A DNA stretch of 64,000 bases from Blastocystis sp. Blastoise (GCA_039096225.1 JBBPEB010000030.1:1-64000), one strand, 5' to 3'. Numbered from the stretch's first letter, positions 1 to 11,563 are shown. Translations and numbers: made by a program. The notes: generated by a model not told the origin, from the letters alone.

Positions 1-124
1 TAATATAAAATTAATAAATAAAATAAAATAAATGAATAAATATAATAAATAAATATAATAAATAAATAAATAAATAAATAAACATATAAATAATAAAAAT
101 AATAAATAAAATATAAATATATAC
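1..124. repeat. TAAA/TAATAAA microsatellite
   Basis: Low-complexity repeats of AAAT and AATAAAT. The same kind of tract lies directly after the 3' end of copy A1 at 9435-9659, so it is probably the junction tract of a tandem Helitron array that continues to the left of the window. Confidence 0.8.
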
Positions 125-437
125 CTATAAATTAATCTGGAACCACAGATTAAAAAAAGAAAGACATAAAAAAACGAAAACCACAACACATCAACAACAT
201 TTTCTTCCTATAGAATAAAAATAATTAACAATATATAGAATAAATTATATATAAAGAAAAAATAAATAAAATACACAAATAAAATAATAAGTAAAACAGA
301 TGAATGGACAAATGAAAAAGAAAATATTATAAAAAATATATATATTTATATACCTGACAATAAATAAGCCATGTAGCACAACCAGGACCACTTCAAGAAG
401 CTTCTATCACCACAACCAAGACAAATACAAAAGAATC
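125..437 (-). pseudogene. Divergent exon pair upstream of A1, second exon frameshifted
   Basis: On the minus strand two exon-like blocks carry the same splice signals as the Helitron exons: 354-437 (84 nt, TATAG before and GTATAT after) and 125-207 (83 nt). The first block has one open frame of Cys- and Trp-rich sequence (CICLGCG followed by FLKWSWLC). The second block has compensating single-base indels relative to copy A2 and meets an early stop in the expected frame. I do not recognise the protein. It could be the decayed end of a small gene transcribed away from the transposase, or sequence captured by the Helitron. Confidence 0.3.
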
Positions 438-584
438 CTATAGAAAAGTGTATTATTTTCAATAAATAAATAAATCTATATATATAAATATAAAAATAAT
501 AACTAAACAATATCAAATTAATTAATAAAACATATACAGACAATCAATATAATCAAATAATTAAAAAATGTAAAAAACTACAGT

Positions 585-600
585 TTTTGGGTACCCAAAA
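585..600. promoter_or_regulatory. 16-bp perfect palindrome upstream of the A1 gene
   Basis: TTTTGGGTACCCAAAA reads identically on both strands. It lies about 190 bp before the transposase ATG and between the divergent exon pair and the gene. GTAAAAAAC on the left and GTTTTTAAC on the right extend the symmetry imperfectly. It is retained exactly in copy A2 at 10,119-10,134 although surrounding bases differ. It could be a protein-binding site or part of the transposition origin; the role is inference. Confidence 0.45.
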
Positions 601-792
601 TGTTTTTAACAAAAAATGACCCAATTATCAGTTTAGCAATAAAATTAATAAAAATTCGAGGTTAATTATGATTCATTATATTTTTAAAGATACATATTTT
701 AAATGTTGACCCTATTTTACAAAAATTGAAATCAAAATAAGATTTTGTTTTCTTCATAAAAATACTTATTTTATAATTAGTTATTAAATAAG

Positions 793-2020
793 ATGCCTAA
801 GAAGACTCGGATGTCGTCCAGGCGGAGGTCTGAAAATAGGAAAAGCTATATTTCTCAAAGACGGTCAAGTATGTTTTACCATTCTTTATTATTATTCATA
901 TATAGGTTCTTCTACTCAGATGGATGCAAGCATGGATGTCATTGATGGTGATGGTGCTTATCAATATGGTCTTGAAGGTATATATTTATACATTTCTTTT
1001 TGTTTTATTATTTTATATCATCTTAGGCTCTTCTATGTCCATGGTGTCCTATTCTGATGATGGTGTAAGGTTATCGTGTGGTCTTGAAGGTATGTTGGCA
1101 TTCATTTGTTTTTATTTTTATATTTTATTTTCTATAGGTTCTTCTATTGTTGTGGACTCTGTTGCTGGAGCTATTGATGGTGATGCTAACTCTACTCACG
1201 GTCTTGAAGGTATGTTGTCAATCATTTATTTTATTTTTTTTAATTTTTATTTATCTATAGGTTCTTATACTCATGATGATGTTGTTGCTGATGCTATTGA
1301 TGGTGGTGTTAACTCTACTCATGGTCTTCAAGGTATATAATCATTCATTTATTTATTTATTTTTAATTATTTCTTTTATTTCCTATTTATATTTTATTAT
1401 AGGTTCTTCTGTTGCTGTGAATGTTAGTGCTGATGTTATTCATAAAGAAGGTATATATAATATATTTTCTTTTTCTTCTTTTTGATTTATACTTTTATTT
1501 TATAAATATATATAGGTCCTTCTGTTCTGATAGTGTCTTCTGTTCATGGTACTGTATCTGATGGTGATCATCCTTCTAATGCTAAAGGTATATAGATATA
1601 TCATATATATATATTTATTATTTTTCTTTTAATTCTTTCTTATTTGTTTTTATATAGGTCCTTCAACTCAGTTAGTACATGGTCATTCCTCTATTCCTTC
1701 TTCAGAAGGTATATACATATATATATGTATCTATGTTTATTCTATTTTATGATTCTATATAGGTGTGTCTTTTAATTTGGGATCGTGTGACTCTGATGTT
1801 GGTCTTGATATGGTTACTACTAATATATATAAAGGTATATATATATATATATATATAATATTATTTATTTATTTATACTTATACTATTGTATATATATAT
1901 AAAGGTGATGGTGTTAATAATTCTTCAGTCGTTGATGGTGTCAATGGTTCTTCAATTATTCAAGGTATATTTATACTTATATTATATTCTATACTTATAT
2001 AGGTTCAAATAAAGTTGTTG
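793..2020 (+). other. Micro-exon module of A1 (exons 1-11)
   Basis: Eleven exons of 76, 72, 63, 72, 72, 48, 72, 51, 72, 60 and 18 nt are separated by introns of about 37-70 nt. All internal exons are symmetric 1-1 and multiples of three. Exons 2-5 encode variants of one unit that begins G/S-S-S or G-S-Y and ends G-L-E-G or G-L-Q-G, so they look like products of exon duplication. Exon 11 is only 18 nt and encodes GSNKVV; exon 12 begins with the related GSNKDK. No known domain is recognisable. Confidence 0.75.
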
Positions 2021-4149
2021 GTATGTATTATTTATTATTTTAGTTTCTTTTTCTTTTGTTTTATTATTTTTTTTCTTTCACAGATAATAGCTTTCTGTTA
2101 TCTGCTTTCTTTTTATTATCTATTTATATATTTATTTACTAAGCTTAGCTTTAGCTACTTAGTATTTAAATATTTAATAGAATCCTTTCTTTTTTCCTTT
2201 TTGTTTTGTTATTTTTTTTTTATTTTAATTTTACTTTAATCGTGTCGATATATACGGGAAGGTGTCGGATATTAAGATAATTTTTGAATTACTTAATATT
2301 AAATAGTGTTGAGTATTTTAATATTTGTATTTAATTTAATTAATACAACTATTGATTACCTATATGACTCATACTATTGCTGACTATTGTTCGCTTCTAA
2401 CTCTATATAGTCTAACCGATGTAATACTATCAATGATTGAGATATCTAAGTGTTAAGATTCTTCACTTACTCACATTGTATATGATATTAACTGGTAGTT
2501 AGCTATATGTTTATAGAATGTTGTAACAAAGCACAATAGCTATAGATGTCCTCTATGAGGTTGAATCATATAGATTGTTTAATAAATTATACAATACTAA
2601 TTACCTATACTTATTTAATATTAGTTTTCATTAATTATAATATTATCTTTCATTACATTATAGTATTGAAGATAATAATTAATTAATAAAGTTTTTACTT
2701 TATATTATTTAATATATCATACTATATGTATGTATTATTATATTAATAAAGGTTATATACTTTATATTAATAAATATATCATAGTATATCTATTTATTAT
2801 TATATTAATAAAGGTTATATACTTTATATTAATAAATATATCATAGTATAACTATGTATTATTATATTAATAAGAGTTATATACTTTATATTAATAAATA
2901 TATCATAGTATATCTATGTATTATTATATTAATAAAGGTTATATACTTTATATTAATTAATATATATCATACTATACTTATGTATTATATTATATTGATG
3001 AAGGTTATACTTTATATTAATTAATATATATCATATTATATTCTATGTATTATTATATTAATAAAGGTTATACTTTATATTAATTAATATATATCATACT
3101 ATACTTATGACTTATATTATATTAATAAAGGTTATACTTTATATTAATTAATATATCATACTATACTTATGTATCATATTATATTGATGAAGGTTATACT
3201 TTATATTAATTAATATATATCATAGTATATCTATGACTTATATTATATTGATAAAGGTTATACTTTAAATTAATATATATATTATCATACTATATCTATG
3301 TATTATATTATATTAATAAAGGTTATACTTTATATTAATTAATAATTACTTCAGTAACTATAACAATGAAAGTTAATTTATATAATACACAACTAAACTT
3401 TATTCTAAACTTAAACATAATATAATTAATATCTAACTATTAATATATATAGGTTCCAATAAGGATAAAATAAATAATAATGATTTATCTAAATCATTTG
3501 GTTTTAACACTAAACCTTTAGCTTTGTTTTCGACTTTTAATTTTCAAAATAATATTCCTTTACAAAACATTCAAAACAATAATTCAAATAACAATATTGA
3601 TATTGATATAGATAATAGTTATTCACAAATAAATAATAATAATTCTATATTAAATAATGGTTCAAACCTATTCAATCAAATGAATCCAGTTAATCAATCA
3701 ATTAATAACATATCTATTGTTCAAAGTCAAATTAATAATAATAATTCATCTATTCCTATATCAACTACTATTATACAACCTACAGAAAATAATACTTCTG
3801 TTTCTAATAATAATAATGATTCTATTAATACTTCTTCACACTCTTTATCTGTTGTTACTACTATTCCAACTGATGTAAGTATATCTAACAATAATAATTC
3901 TACAATCATTAATGATAATACGAATCATTCAAGAAATAACACTAATACTAATAATAATGAAACAATAATACATAGAAATAATAGATCTATTAATTCCATT
4001 ATGAATAGTTATTTAACTATTCCTGATTTAAGTCCTATTCTTCCTCCTTTAAGTATTCTAACAAATATTCCTCATATTAATTTAAATAATGATAATGAAT
4101 CAGAAATTATAACAACAATACCTAATAGTAGTAGTAGTAGTTCAAGTGA

Positions 4150-4180
<31 letters not shown>

Positions 4181-7100
4181 TTTTCTGATAATGATTCTGA
4201 TTCTGATTATATTGATCCTTTTCCTAATATTAATAGTAATACTCAAAATAATGATGAAATACCAGTTGTAAGAACTATTAGAAGACCTATAACAGATAAT
4301 AGTATGTTTTTTTATTATTTAAATATATTTATTAAATTTTATTTATAGTTGAAGAAGATATAATTATTCATCCTATTATTAATAGAGGAAGAAGAAGAGC
4401 TTTAGATATTTGTATGCTATTTATTTTTTATAATTCTTTATAAATAATTAAATAATAAATTATTTTTATAGATAATCAACAAAGATTATTATATCCTGGA
4501 TTACATAATTGTATTGCTTCTATTCAAAGAAGTATTTATATATATAAATATTTATTTTATATTATTTTATATAGATTCTCATGGTGATTTTGTATTAAAT
4601 GAAGCATTGAATACTTATAAAGCTAATTATTTAGGTGATTTTAATGTTCATTGTGAATATTGTCATGCTAAACATTTTGAATTAGAGAAAGGAATGAATG
4701 ATAAGTTTTATACTTGCTGTGGTAGTGGTAAAGTAGTTCTTCCTGAACTTCCTGATCTTCCTAATACTATTCGTTCTTTATTAAGAAGAGATAATCCAGA
4801 TTCAAGAGAATTTATTAATAATATAATTCGATATAATAATTCTGTTGCTTTAGCTTCTTTAGCTGGAAATAATACTTCTGATGATGATTTAAGAAATTCT
4901 TCTGGACCTTTATTATTTAAATGTGGAGGTAATATATATCATACTTTTAAGAGTGCTTTAGATTTTGATGTGAATGATCCTACAAGACATCCTGTATTCA
5001 ATCAATATTATATGATAGATGGAGATGAAGCTACTCATATGAGAAGTATGAATCGATATTTTTGTGATTTAAAACCAAATATTTTAGAGATATTAGATAG
5101 TACAATAAGAGAATATCATCCATTAGCTCAAATATATAATTCACTTCGAGAAAGAGTAGATGAAGTAATAGAAGAGAATAGTCAAATGAATAGAAGTAAT
5201 ATTAATTTATTAATAGAATTTAAGAAACAAAGAAGAGAAGTACCTGATATAAGAAGATATAATACTCCTCAAGTAGATGAAGTAGCAGTAATATATCAAT
5301 ATAGAGAAGGAGGAGTAATGCCAGAAAGAAGTTATTGTTGTTTTCCTAGAAGTGGTATGGAAATAGTAGCTACTAATAGTAATAATGAACAGAATCGTTA
5401 TACTTCAGGTCAATATATAGTAATGAAGAATACTAATTCATATATAGATTGTATGGTTTATCCAGTTATGTTTCCAACTGGAAGACAAGGTTGGTATCCA
5501 GATTTATTATCATTGAATCGTTCTAATCAAATTACTATTACTATGTTAGAATATTATAATTATATGCTTCAAATGAAAAATCCACCTTATGATAATTATT
5601 TATTAAAATATAAGAAATTAACTTTACAATATATTACTGATAATTATATCCGAGTTGAACAAAATAGAATTAATTATATACGAAATAATCAAAATAAGTT
5701 AAGAGCTTCAACTTATCAGAATATAAATAATATGTTAGAAGAGAGAGGAGATCAAATAAATGAGAATGATAGAAATATAGATAGAATAGGTAAAGCTATT
5801 ATATTACCTTCTTCTTTTGTTGGTAGTCCAAGAAATTTACAACAGAAATATATGGATGCTATGAGTGTAGTTCGAGAATATGGTAAACCTGATTTATTTA
5901 TTACATTTACTTGCAATCCAGATTGGTTAGAAATAAAGAATAATATTCCAGAAGGTTATACTGTTAATGAATTTCCAGATTTAGTTTCAAGAGTGTTTCA
6001 TTTAAAGTTGAAACAATTGCTTTCTGATATAAAGGATAAGAATATATTTGGTACTGTAGAAGCTTTATTATATTCAGTAGAATTCCAAAAGAGAGGTTTA
6101 CCACATTCTCATATATTAATTATTTTAGATACGAATTCTAAATATAGAACAGAAGATGAAGTAGATAGTATAATAAGTGCAGAGATTCCCGATAAAGAAT
6201 CAACTCCTCTTCTTTATGAATTAGTTAAGAAACATATGATTCATGGTCCATGTGGTCCTGATTATGATACGAATTGTGTTTGTATTGATAGATCAACAGG
6301 TAAATGTAGTAAGAGATTTCCAAAAGAATATATAGAGCAAACTAATTGTCATTTAAATTCTTATCCTTTATATCAAAGAAGAAATATTCCTGATAGAACT
6401 ATTACTCTTATTCGTAGTCATAATACTTATACTATTGATAATCGTTGGGTAGTTCCTTATAATCCTTATTTATTATTGAAATATCAAGCTCATATTAATG
6501 TAGAAGTCTGTTGTAATATTCAAAGTACTAAATATATATATAAATATGCATTAAAAGGAAATGATTCTGTGATAGCTCAATTAAGAAGAGTGAATGATAA
6601 TGGAATAGTAGATGAAACTCAAGCTTATTTAGATTGTCGATATGTTTCTCCTCCTGAAGCTTCTTATCGTTTGAATTGTTTTGAAATTACTTATAATTCT
6701 GTTTCTATTAATAGATTACCTATTCATTTACCTGATGATCCATATATATTATTTCGAGAAGGACACGAAGAAGAAGCATTAAGAAATAGTTTAGAGAAAG
6801 GTACTAAATTAACAAAATACTTTGATTTAGAGAAAGAAGTTCAGAATCAAAGAAAGATATATACTTATTATTATATAGAGAAGAAGCATGGTATTCGTAA
6901 TATGAATAATGTAGAAGAAGAAAGAGAATTGATTCAAGTTCGTTTAGAAGAGATAAATAGAATAAATAGTTATGAAGTAGATGATGATAATATATCAGAA
7001 GAATTATTGAAAATATTAGATGAGAAATATCCTATTTATGCTTATCATGAAATACCAAAATATTATGTATGGAAATCGAATACAAATACTTGGAATAGAC

Positions 7101-9187
7101 GTCAGAGAGATATAAAAGCTTTAGGAAGAATGTATTATGTGAATCCAAAAGATAAAGAACGATATGCTTTGAGATTATTATTATTGAATACGAAAGGAGC
7201 TGATAGCTTTGATTCTTTGAAGATAGTAAAAGGATTGAATCGTAATGAACCTTATAGAACCTTTAGTGAAGCAGCTATAGCAAGAGGATTATTGAATAAT
7301 GAGAGAGAAGTATTTGATTCATTTTCAGAAGCTATTGTTTTTGCTACTCCATGTCAATTGAGACAATTATTTATTACTTATATTTCAGAATCATTATTAA
7401 CAAATGTAAAAGAGTTTTGGATTCGATTTAAATCATTTCTTAGTGAAGATTATAAACATTCAATGCATAATAATGAAATAGATTATATAAATACTCCTTT
7501 AGCTCAAGATTTAGATTCATCAAGTGTTATAGAAGATGATACTAATAGTGTTCTTCAAGATTATGAAATACGTACTTTACAAGATATAAAAGAGATGATG
7601 ATAAGTATAGGAGTGAATTATAATGATTTAGGATTACCTCAAGTAGAAGAACAACATCATTATAATGATTATAATTATAATCCTACTTTAGAATTACAAG
7701 AAGCTAATAGAGTAATAGAATTATTAAATGAAGAACAAAGAAATGCATTTGATAGAGTAATTCATTCAATAGAAAGTAGTAGAATAGAAGATAAGTTATG
7801 TTTCTTTATAGATGGTCCAGGTGGAAGTGGAAAGACTTTCTTATATAATAGTTTATTAAGTTATTTACGTGGACATAATAAGAATGTATTACCTGTAGCT
7901 TCAACAGGAATTGCTTCTACTTTATTACCAGGTGGTAGAACAGCTCATAAACAATTTGGTATTCCTTTGAATGTTGATCCTGATTCTACTTCAAATATAG
8001 ATTTAGCTAGAGATAGAAGAAAAGTAGAAGAAATAAGAATAGCTGATTTAATAATATGGGATGAAGCTCCTATGATGAAAGGTGATTGCTTTATGGTAGT
8101 ACATAGATTATTATGTGATATAATGAATACAGAATTAGATATTCCTTTTGGTGGTAAAACAGTAGTATTAGGAGGAGATTTCAGACAATGTTTACCAGTT
8201 ATAAGAAAAGGAACTCAAGCTCAGATTGTTAGTTCTTCTATAAAGTTTTGTTCCTTATGGAATTCGATAAAGAATAATGTCATTCATTTATCAAGAAATA
8301 TGAGAGCTTTAGAAGGAGCAGATGATTTTAGACAATGGTTATTACAAGTAGGAGATGGTGTTCTTTCTAATAATTATACTATTAGTCATCATTTAGATAT
8401 AGATTATATTCCTATTCCTCCTCAATGTATTGTAAATGATGATTTATGTGTTACTGTATTTGGACATAGAATCAATACTTCTCTTGATTCTGATATTAAA
8501 CGATTAGCTTCTTCTGTTATATTAGCTTCTACTAATGATTGTGTTGGTACTTTAAATGATTTCATTGTAGATAATCTTCTTTCTGGAACTACTACTCCTT
8601 ATATCTCTTCTGATTCTATTCTTGATTCTGAAACAGATGATCCAGAATCAAATTATCCTATCGAGTTTATTAATTCTCAAACACCTTCTGGAATGCCTCC
8701 TCATATATTAAATTTAAAAATAGGTTGTATCATTATGCTTTTAAGAAATCTTAATCCTTCTAAAGGATTATGTAATGGTACTAGACTTATAGTTACTCGA
8801 TTAGGATCAAATAATATTACTGCTACTATTTTAAATCCTCCTCCTTCTCTTACTATTGATGAACGTACTGTTATTATTCCAAGAATTATCTGTAATTCAA
8901 ATCCTGAAGATCTTCCTATTATTATATCCAGAAGACAATTTCCTATTCGTTTAGCGTTCGCAATGACTATCAACAAATCTCAAGGACAAACATTTGAAAG
9001 AGTTGGTGTTTATTTAGATCGTCCTGTCTTCTCTCATGGTCAACTCTATGTTGCTTTTAGTCGTGCCCGATCTTTCAACTCTCTTTTTATTAAGGTAGTT
9101 GATAGTGTTTCTCAAGGTAAGATGATTAGTAGTAGTAATGAAATATTTACTAAGAACGTGGTCTTCAGGTCTACTCTAAATAATTAA
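793..9187 (+). CDS. Helitron Rep-helicase transposase, copy A1 (15 exons)
   Basis: This gene encodes a rolling-circle transposase (HUH endonuclease plus Pif1-type 5'-3' helicase), expected to act in the nucleus. Exons: 793-868, 906-977, 1027-1089, 1138-1209, 1261-1332, 1403-1450, 1516-1587, 1658-1708, 1763-1834, 1905-1964, 2003-2020, 3453-4301, 4349-4411, 4472-4531, 4575-9187. Every border has GT/AG and every intron is phase 1, giving about 2,086 residues without a stop. Exon 1 is basic (PKKTR, SSRRR) and may be a nuclear localisation signal. Exon 12 is Asn/Ser-rich with a long Ser run. The last exon holds a Cys/His cluster (CEYC, then CCGSGK), the HUH motif PHSH (about residue 1059), KYIYKY (about 1202), Walker A GPGGSGKT (1630-1637), WDEAP, GGDFRQ and NKSQGQTF. 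All key motifs look intact. The splicing is predicted, not observed. Confidence 0.88.
2021..3452 (+). repeat. Long intron 11 of A1 with a ~60-bp satellite
   Basis: This 1.4-kb intron begins GTATGT and ends TATATAG. Its first 670 bp are unique sequence. From about 2697 to 3342 a unit of about 58-66 bp recurs roughly eleven times, built around TTAATAAAGGTTATA, CTTTATATTAAT and ATATCATA-TATATCTATG. The same intron and satellite occur in copy A2. The open stretch after 2015 is rich in Phe, Leu and Tyr and stops at 2239; I read it as intron. Confidence 0.7.
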
Positions 9188-9387
9188 ATGCTTTATTTTT
9201 TTTTCTCCTCTCTTCTTTTATTTCTTTTGTTTCTTTTGTTTTATTTGTTTTATGTTTGTTAAATATTTGTTCTTTTTAATTTTTTACTTTTTCACTTTTT
9301 ATTTGTTTTTAAAATGTTTATAATAAAAAAAATGGTTTTGTTCTATAAAGTTTAATAAAAAATTTTAAAACCCAACTGAACAACGCA

Positions 9388-9434
9388 GCCGCGGCGCGTC
9401 GCCGTTAGGCGGTGCGCCAGCGGCGTTACCCTAG
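9388..9434 (+). other. Helitron A1 3' terminus (hairpin + CTAG)
   Basis: A 16-bp stem with loop GTTA is formed by GCCGCGGCGC-GT-CGCC and GGCG-GT-GCGCC-A-GCGGC, with two G-T pairs and one bulged A. Ten bases later the element ends in CTAG, followed by T. A hairpin about 10 nt before a CTRR end next to T is the textbook Helitron 3' end. The GC-rich stem stands out from AT-rich surroundings. Confidence 0.92.
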
Positions 9435-9571
9435 TAAATAAATAAATAAATAAATATAATAAATAAATAAATATAATAAATAAATAAATAAATATAATAA
9501 ATAAATATATATAAATATAATAAATATAATAAATAAATAAATAAATATAATAAATAAATAAATAAATATAA

Positions 9572-9602
<31 letters not shown>

Positions 9603-9659
9603 AAAACATAAATAATAAATAATAAAAATGAAAACAATAAATAAAATATAAATATATAC
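9435..9659. repeat. TAAA/TAATAAA microsatellite between A1 and A2
   Basis: About 225 bp of AAAT and AATAAAT repeats start directly after the CTAG end of copy A1. It contains no gene. The related tract before A1 suggests it belongs to the tandemly repeated unit. Confidence 0.85.
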
Positions 9660-9971
9660 CTAATAGAATAATCTGAAACCACAGACTAAGAAGAACGACA
9701 TGAAAAAACGAAGACCACAACACATCAACAACATTTTCTTTCCTATAGAATAAAAATAATTAAAAACAATTTAATAGATGATATAAAAAGACAAAATAAA
9801 TAATATAGATAATAAAATTAAATAATAACAAAAAGTAATTAGTAAAAAATAAACAGATGTTAAGAAATAAATAATATATTTATATACCTGATAATAAGTA
9901 ACCCATTTCACACAACCAGGACCACTTTAAGAACCACTCACCACCACAACCAAGACAAATACAAGAGAATC
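9660..9971 (-). CDS. Divergent small spliced gene upstream of A2 (candidate)
   Basis: Two minus-strand exon-like blocks match those upstream of A1: 9888-9971 (84 nt) and 9660-9742 (83 nt), each preceded by TATAG and followed by GTATAT. If the first is read as phase 1-1, it encodes a Cys/Trp-rich stretch (CICLGCGGEW, FLKWSWLC). The second continues in frame and stops at TAG on its last bases. No start exon is certain; a possible short one ends at a GTATGT near 10,070. Function unknown. It may be non-coding despite the conserved frame. Confidence 0.35.
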
Positions 9972-10118
9972 CTATAAAAAAGTGTATTATTATAAATAAA
10001 TAAATTAATATATACAAATAAATATAAAAATAATAACTAAATAACATCAAATTAATTAATAAAACATACCCAGACAATCAATACAAACAAATATTTAAAA
10101 AATGTAAAAAACTATAGT

Positions 10119-10134
10119 TTTTGGGTACCCAAAA
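10119..10134. promoter_or_regulatory. 16-bp perfect palindrome upstream of the A2 gene
   Basis: The same TTTTGGGTACCCAAAA palindrome as at 585-600, about 190 bp before the A2 start codon, with a similar flanking symmetry. Confidence 0.45.
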
Positions 10135-10327
10135 TGTTTTTAATAAAAAATGTCCCTATTATCAGCTTAGCATAAGATAATAATAAAAATTCGAGGTTAT
10201 TTATGATTCCTATTAATTTTTAAATATGCATATTTTAAATATTGTCCCTATTTTACAAAAGTTCAAATATGAATATGTTTTTGTTTTCTACATAAAAATA
10301 CTTATTTTTATTAAATTATTAAATAAG

Positions 10328-11563
10328 ATGCCTAGAAAAGGCAGAATGTCATCAAGGCGGAGGTCCTTGAATCAAAAAAAATACGTTTCTCAAAGACGGT
10401 CCAGTATGTATTGTATTTATTTTTTTTTATTATTCATATATAGGTTCTTCTACTCAACAGGATGCAAGTATGGATGTCATTGATGGTGATGGTGCTTATC
10501 AATATGGTCTTGAAGGTATATATTTATACATTTCTTTTTGTTTTATTATTTTATATTATCTTAGACTCTTCTCTGTCCTTGGTGTCCTTTACTGATGATG
10601 GTATAATGTTTTCAAGTGGTCTTGAAGGTATGTTGTCAATCATTTGTTTTTATTTTTATATTTTTATTTATCTATAGGTTCTTCTGTTGTTGTGGACTCT
10701 GTTGCTGGAGCTATTGATGATGATATACACTCCACTAATGGTCTTGAAGGTATGTTGTCAATCATTTATTTTATTTTTTTTTTATTTTTATTTATCTATA
10801 GGTTCTTATACTCATGATGATGTTGTTGCTGATGCTACTGATGGTGATGCTAACTCTTCTCATGGTCTTCAAGGTATGTAATCATTTATTTATTTATTTA
10901 TTTTTAATTATTTCTTTTATTTCCTATTTATATGTTATTATAGGTTCTTCTGTTGCTATGAATGTTGGTGCTGATCTTAATCATAAAGAAGGTATATATA
11001 ATATATTTTCTTTTTCTTCTTTTTGATTTACTTTTATTTTATAAATATATATAGGTCCTTCTGTTCTGATAGTGTCTTCTGTTCATGGTACTGTATCTGA
11101 TGGTGATCATCCTTCTAATGCTAAAGGTATATAGATATATCATATATATATATTTTTTATTATTCTTTTAATTCTTTCTTATTTGTTTTTATATAGGTCC
11201 TTCAACTCAGTTAGTACATGGTCATTCTTCTATTCCTTCTTCAGAAGGTATATATATATATATATATATATATGTATCTATGTTTATTCTATTTTATGAT
11301 TCTATATAGGTGTGTCTTTTAATTTGGGATCGTGTGACTCTGTTGTTGGTCTTGATATAGTTACTACTAATATATATAAAGGTATATATATATATATATA
11401 ATATTATTTATTTATTTATACTTATACTATTGTATATATATATATAGGTGATGGTGTTAATAATTCTTCAGTCGTTGATGGTGTCAACAATTCTTCAATT
11501 ATTCAATGTATATTTATACTTATATTATATTCTATACTTATATAGGTTCAAATAAAGTTGTGG
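10328..11563 (+). other. Micro-exon module of A2 (exons 1-11)
   Basis: Exon lengths are identical to those of A1 (76, 72, 63, 72, 72, 48, 72, 51, 72, 60, 18). Exons 3-6 differ from A1 at 27 of 255 bases, with about 22 replaced residues and only two synonymous codons. Introns 2 and 4, next to them, differ at about one base each. Exon 7 is identical. The contrast suggests fast protein change confined to part of the module. Confidence 0.75.

Larger units (their letters stand above)
1..9434 (+). mobile_element. Helitron family A, copy A1 (5' end not resolved)
   Basis: This is an autonomous Helitron carrying one intact spliced transposase gene (793-9187) and a canonical 3' terminus (hairpin 9388-9424, then CTAG at 9431-9434 followed by T). 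Homology with copy A2 runs back at least to position 60-120, through a TAAA/TAATAAA microsatellite, so the repeated unit probably begins before the window. I did not find a convincing 5' TC terminus. Copies A1 and A2 are offset by 9,538-9,540 bp along their whole length, which shows a head-to-tail tandem arrangement rather than two independent insertions. Confidence 0.85.

Noticed and set aside
585-600. Relation between the GGGTACCCAAAA palindrome and the MULE ATACCCAAAA repeats
   Set aside because: The shared ACCCAAAA is only eight bases in AT-rich DNA and the contexts are unrelated.
2015-2239. Plus-strand open frame rich in Phe/Leu/Tyr after exon 11 (also 11,558-11,848)
   Set aside because: The frame GSNK continues naturally into the exon at 3453 with correct phase; this stretch is the start of the long intron.
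8701-8976. Antisense open frame over the Helitron A helicase region (also 18,239-18,514)
   Set aside because: It is a shadow of the strongly conserved sense frame; no independent start, splice or composition signal.
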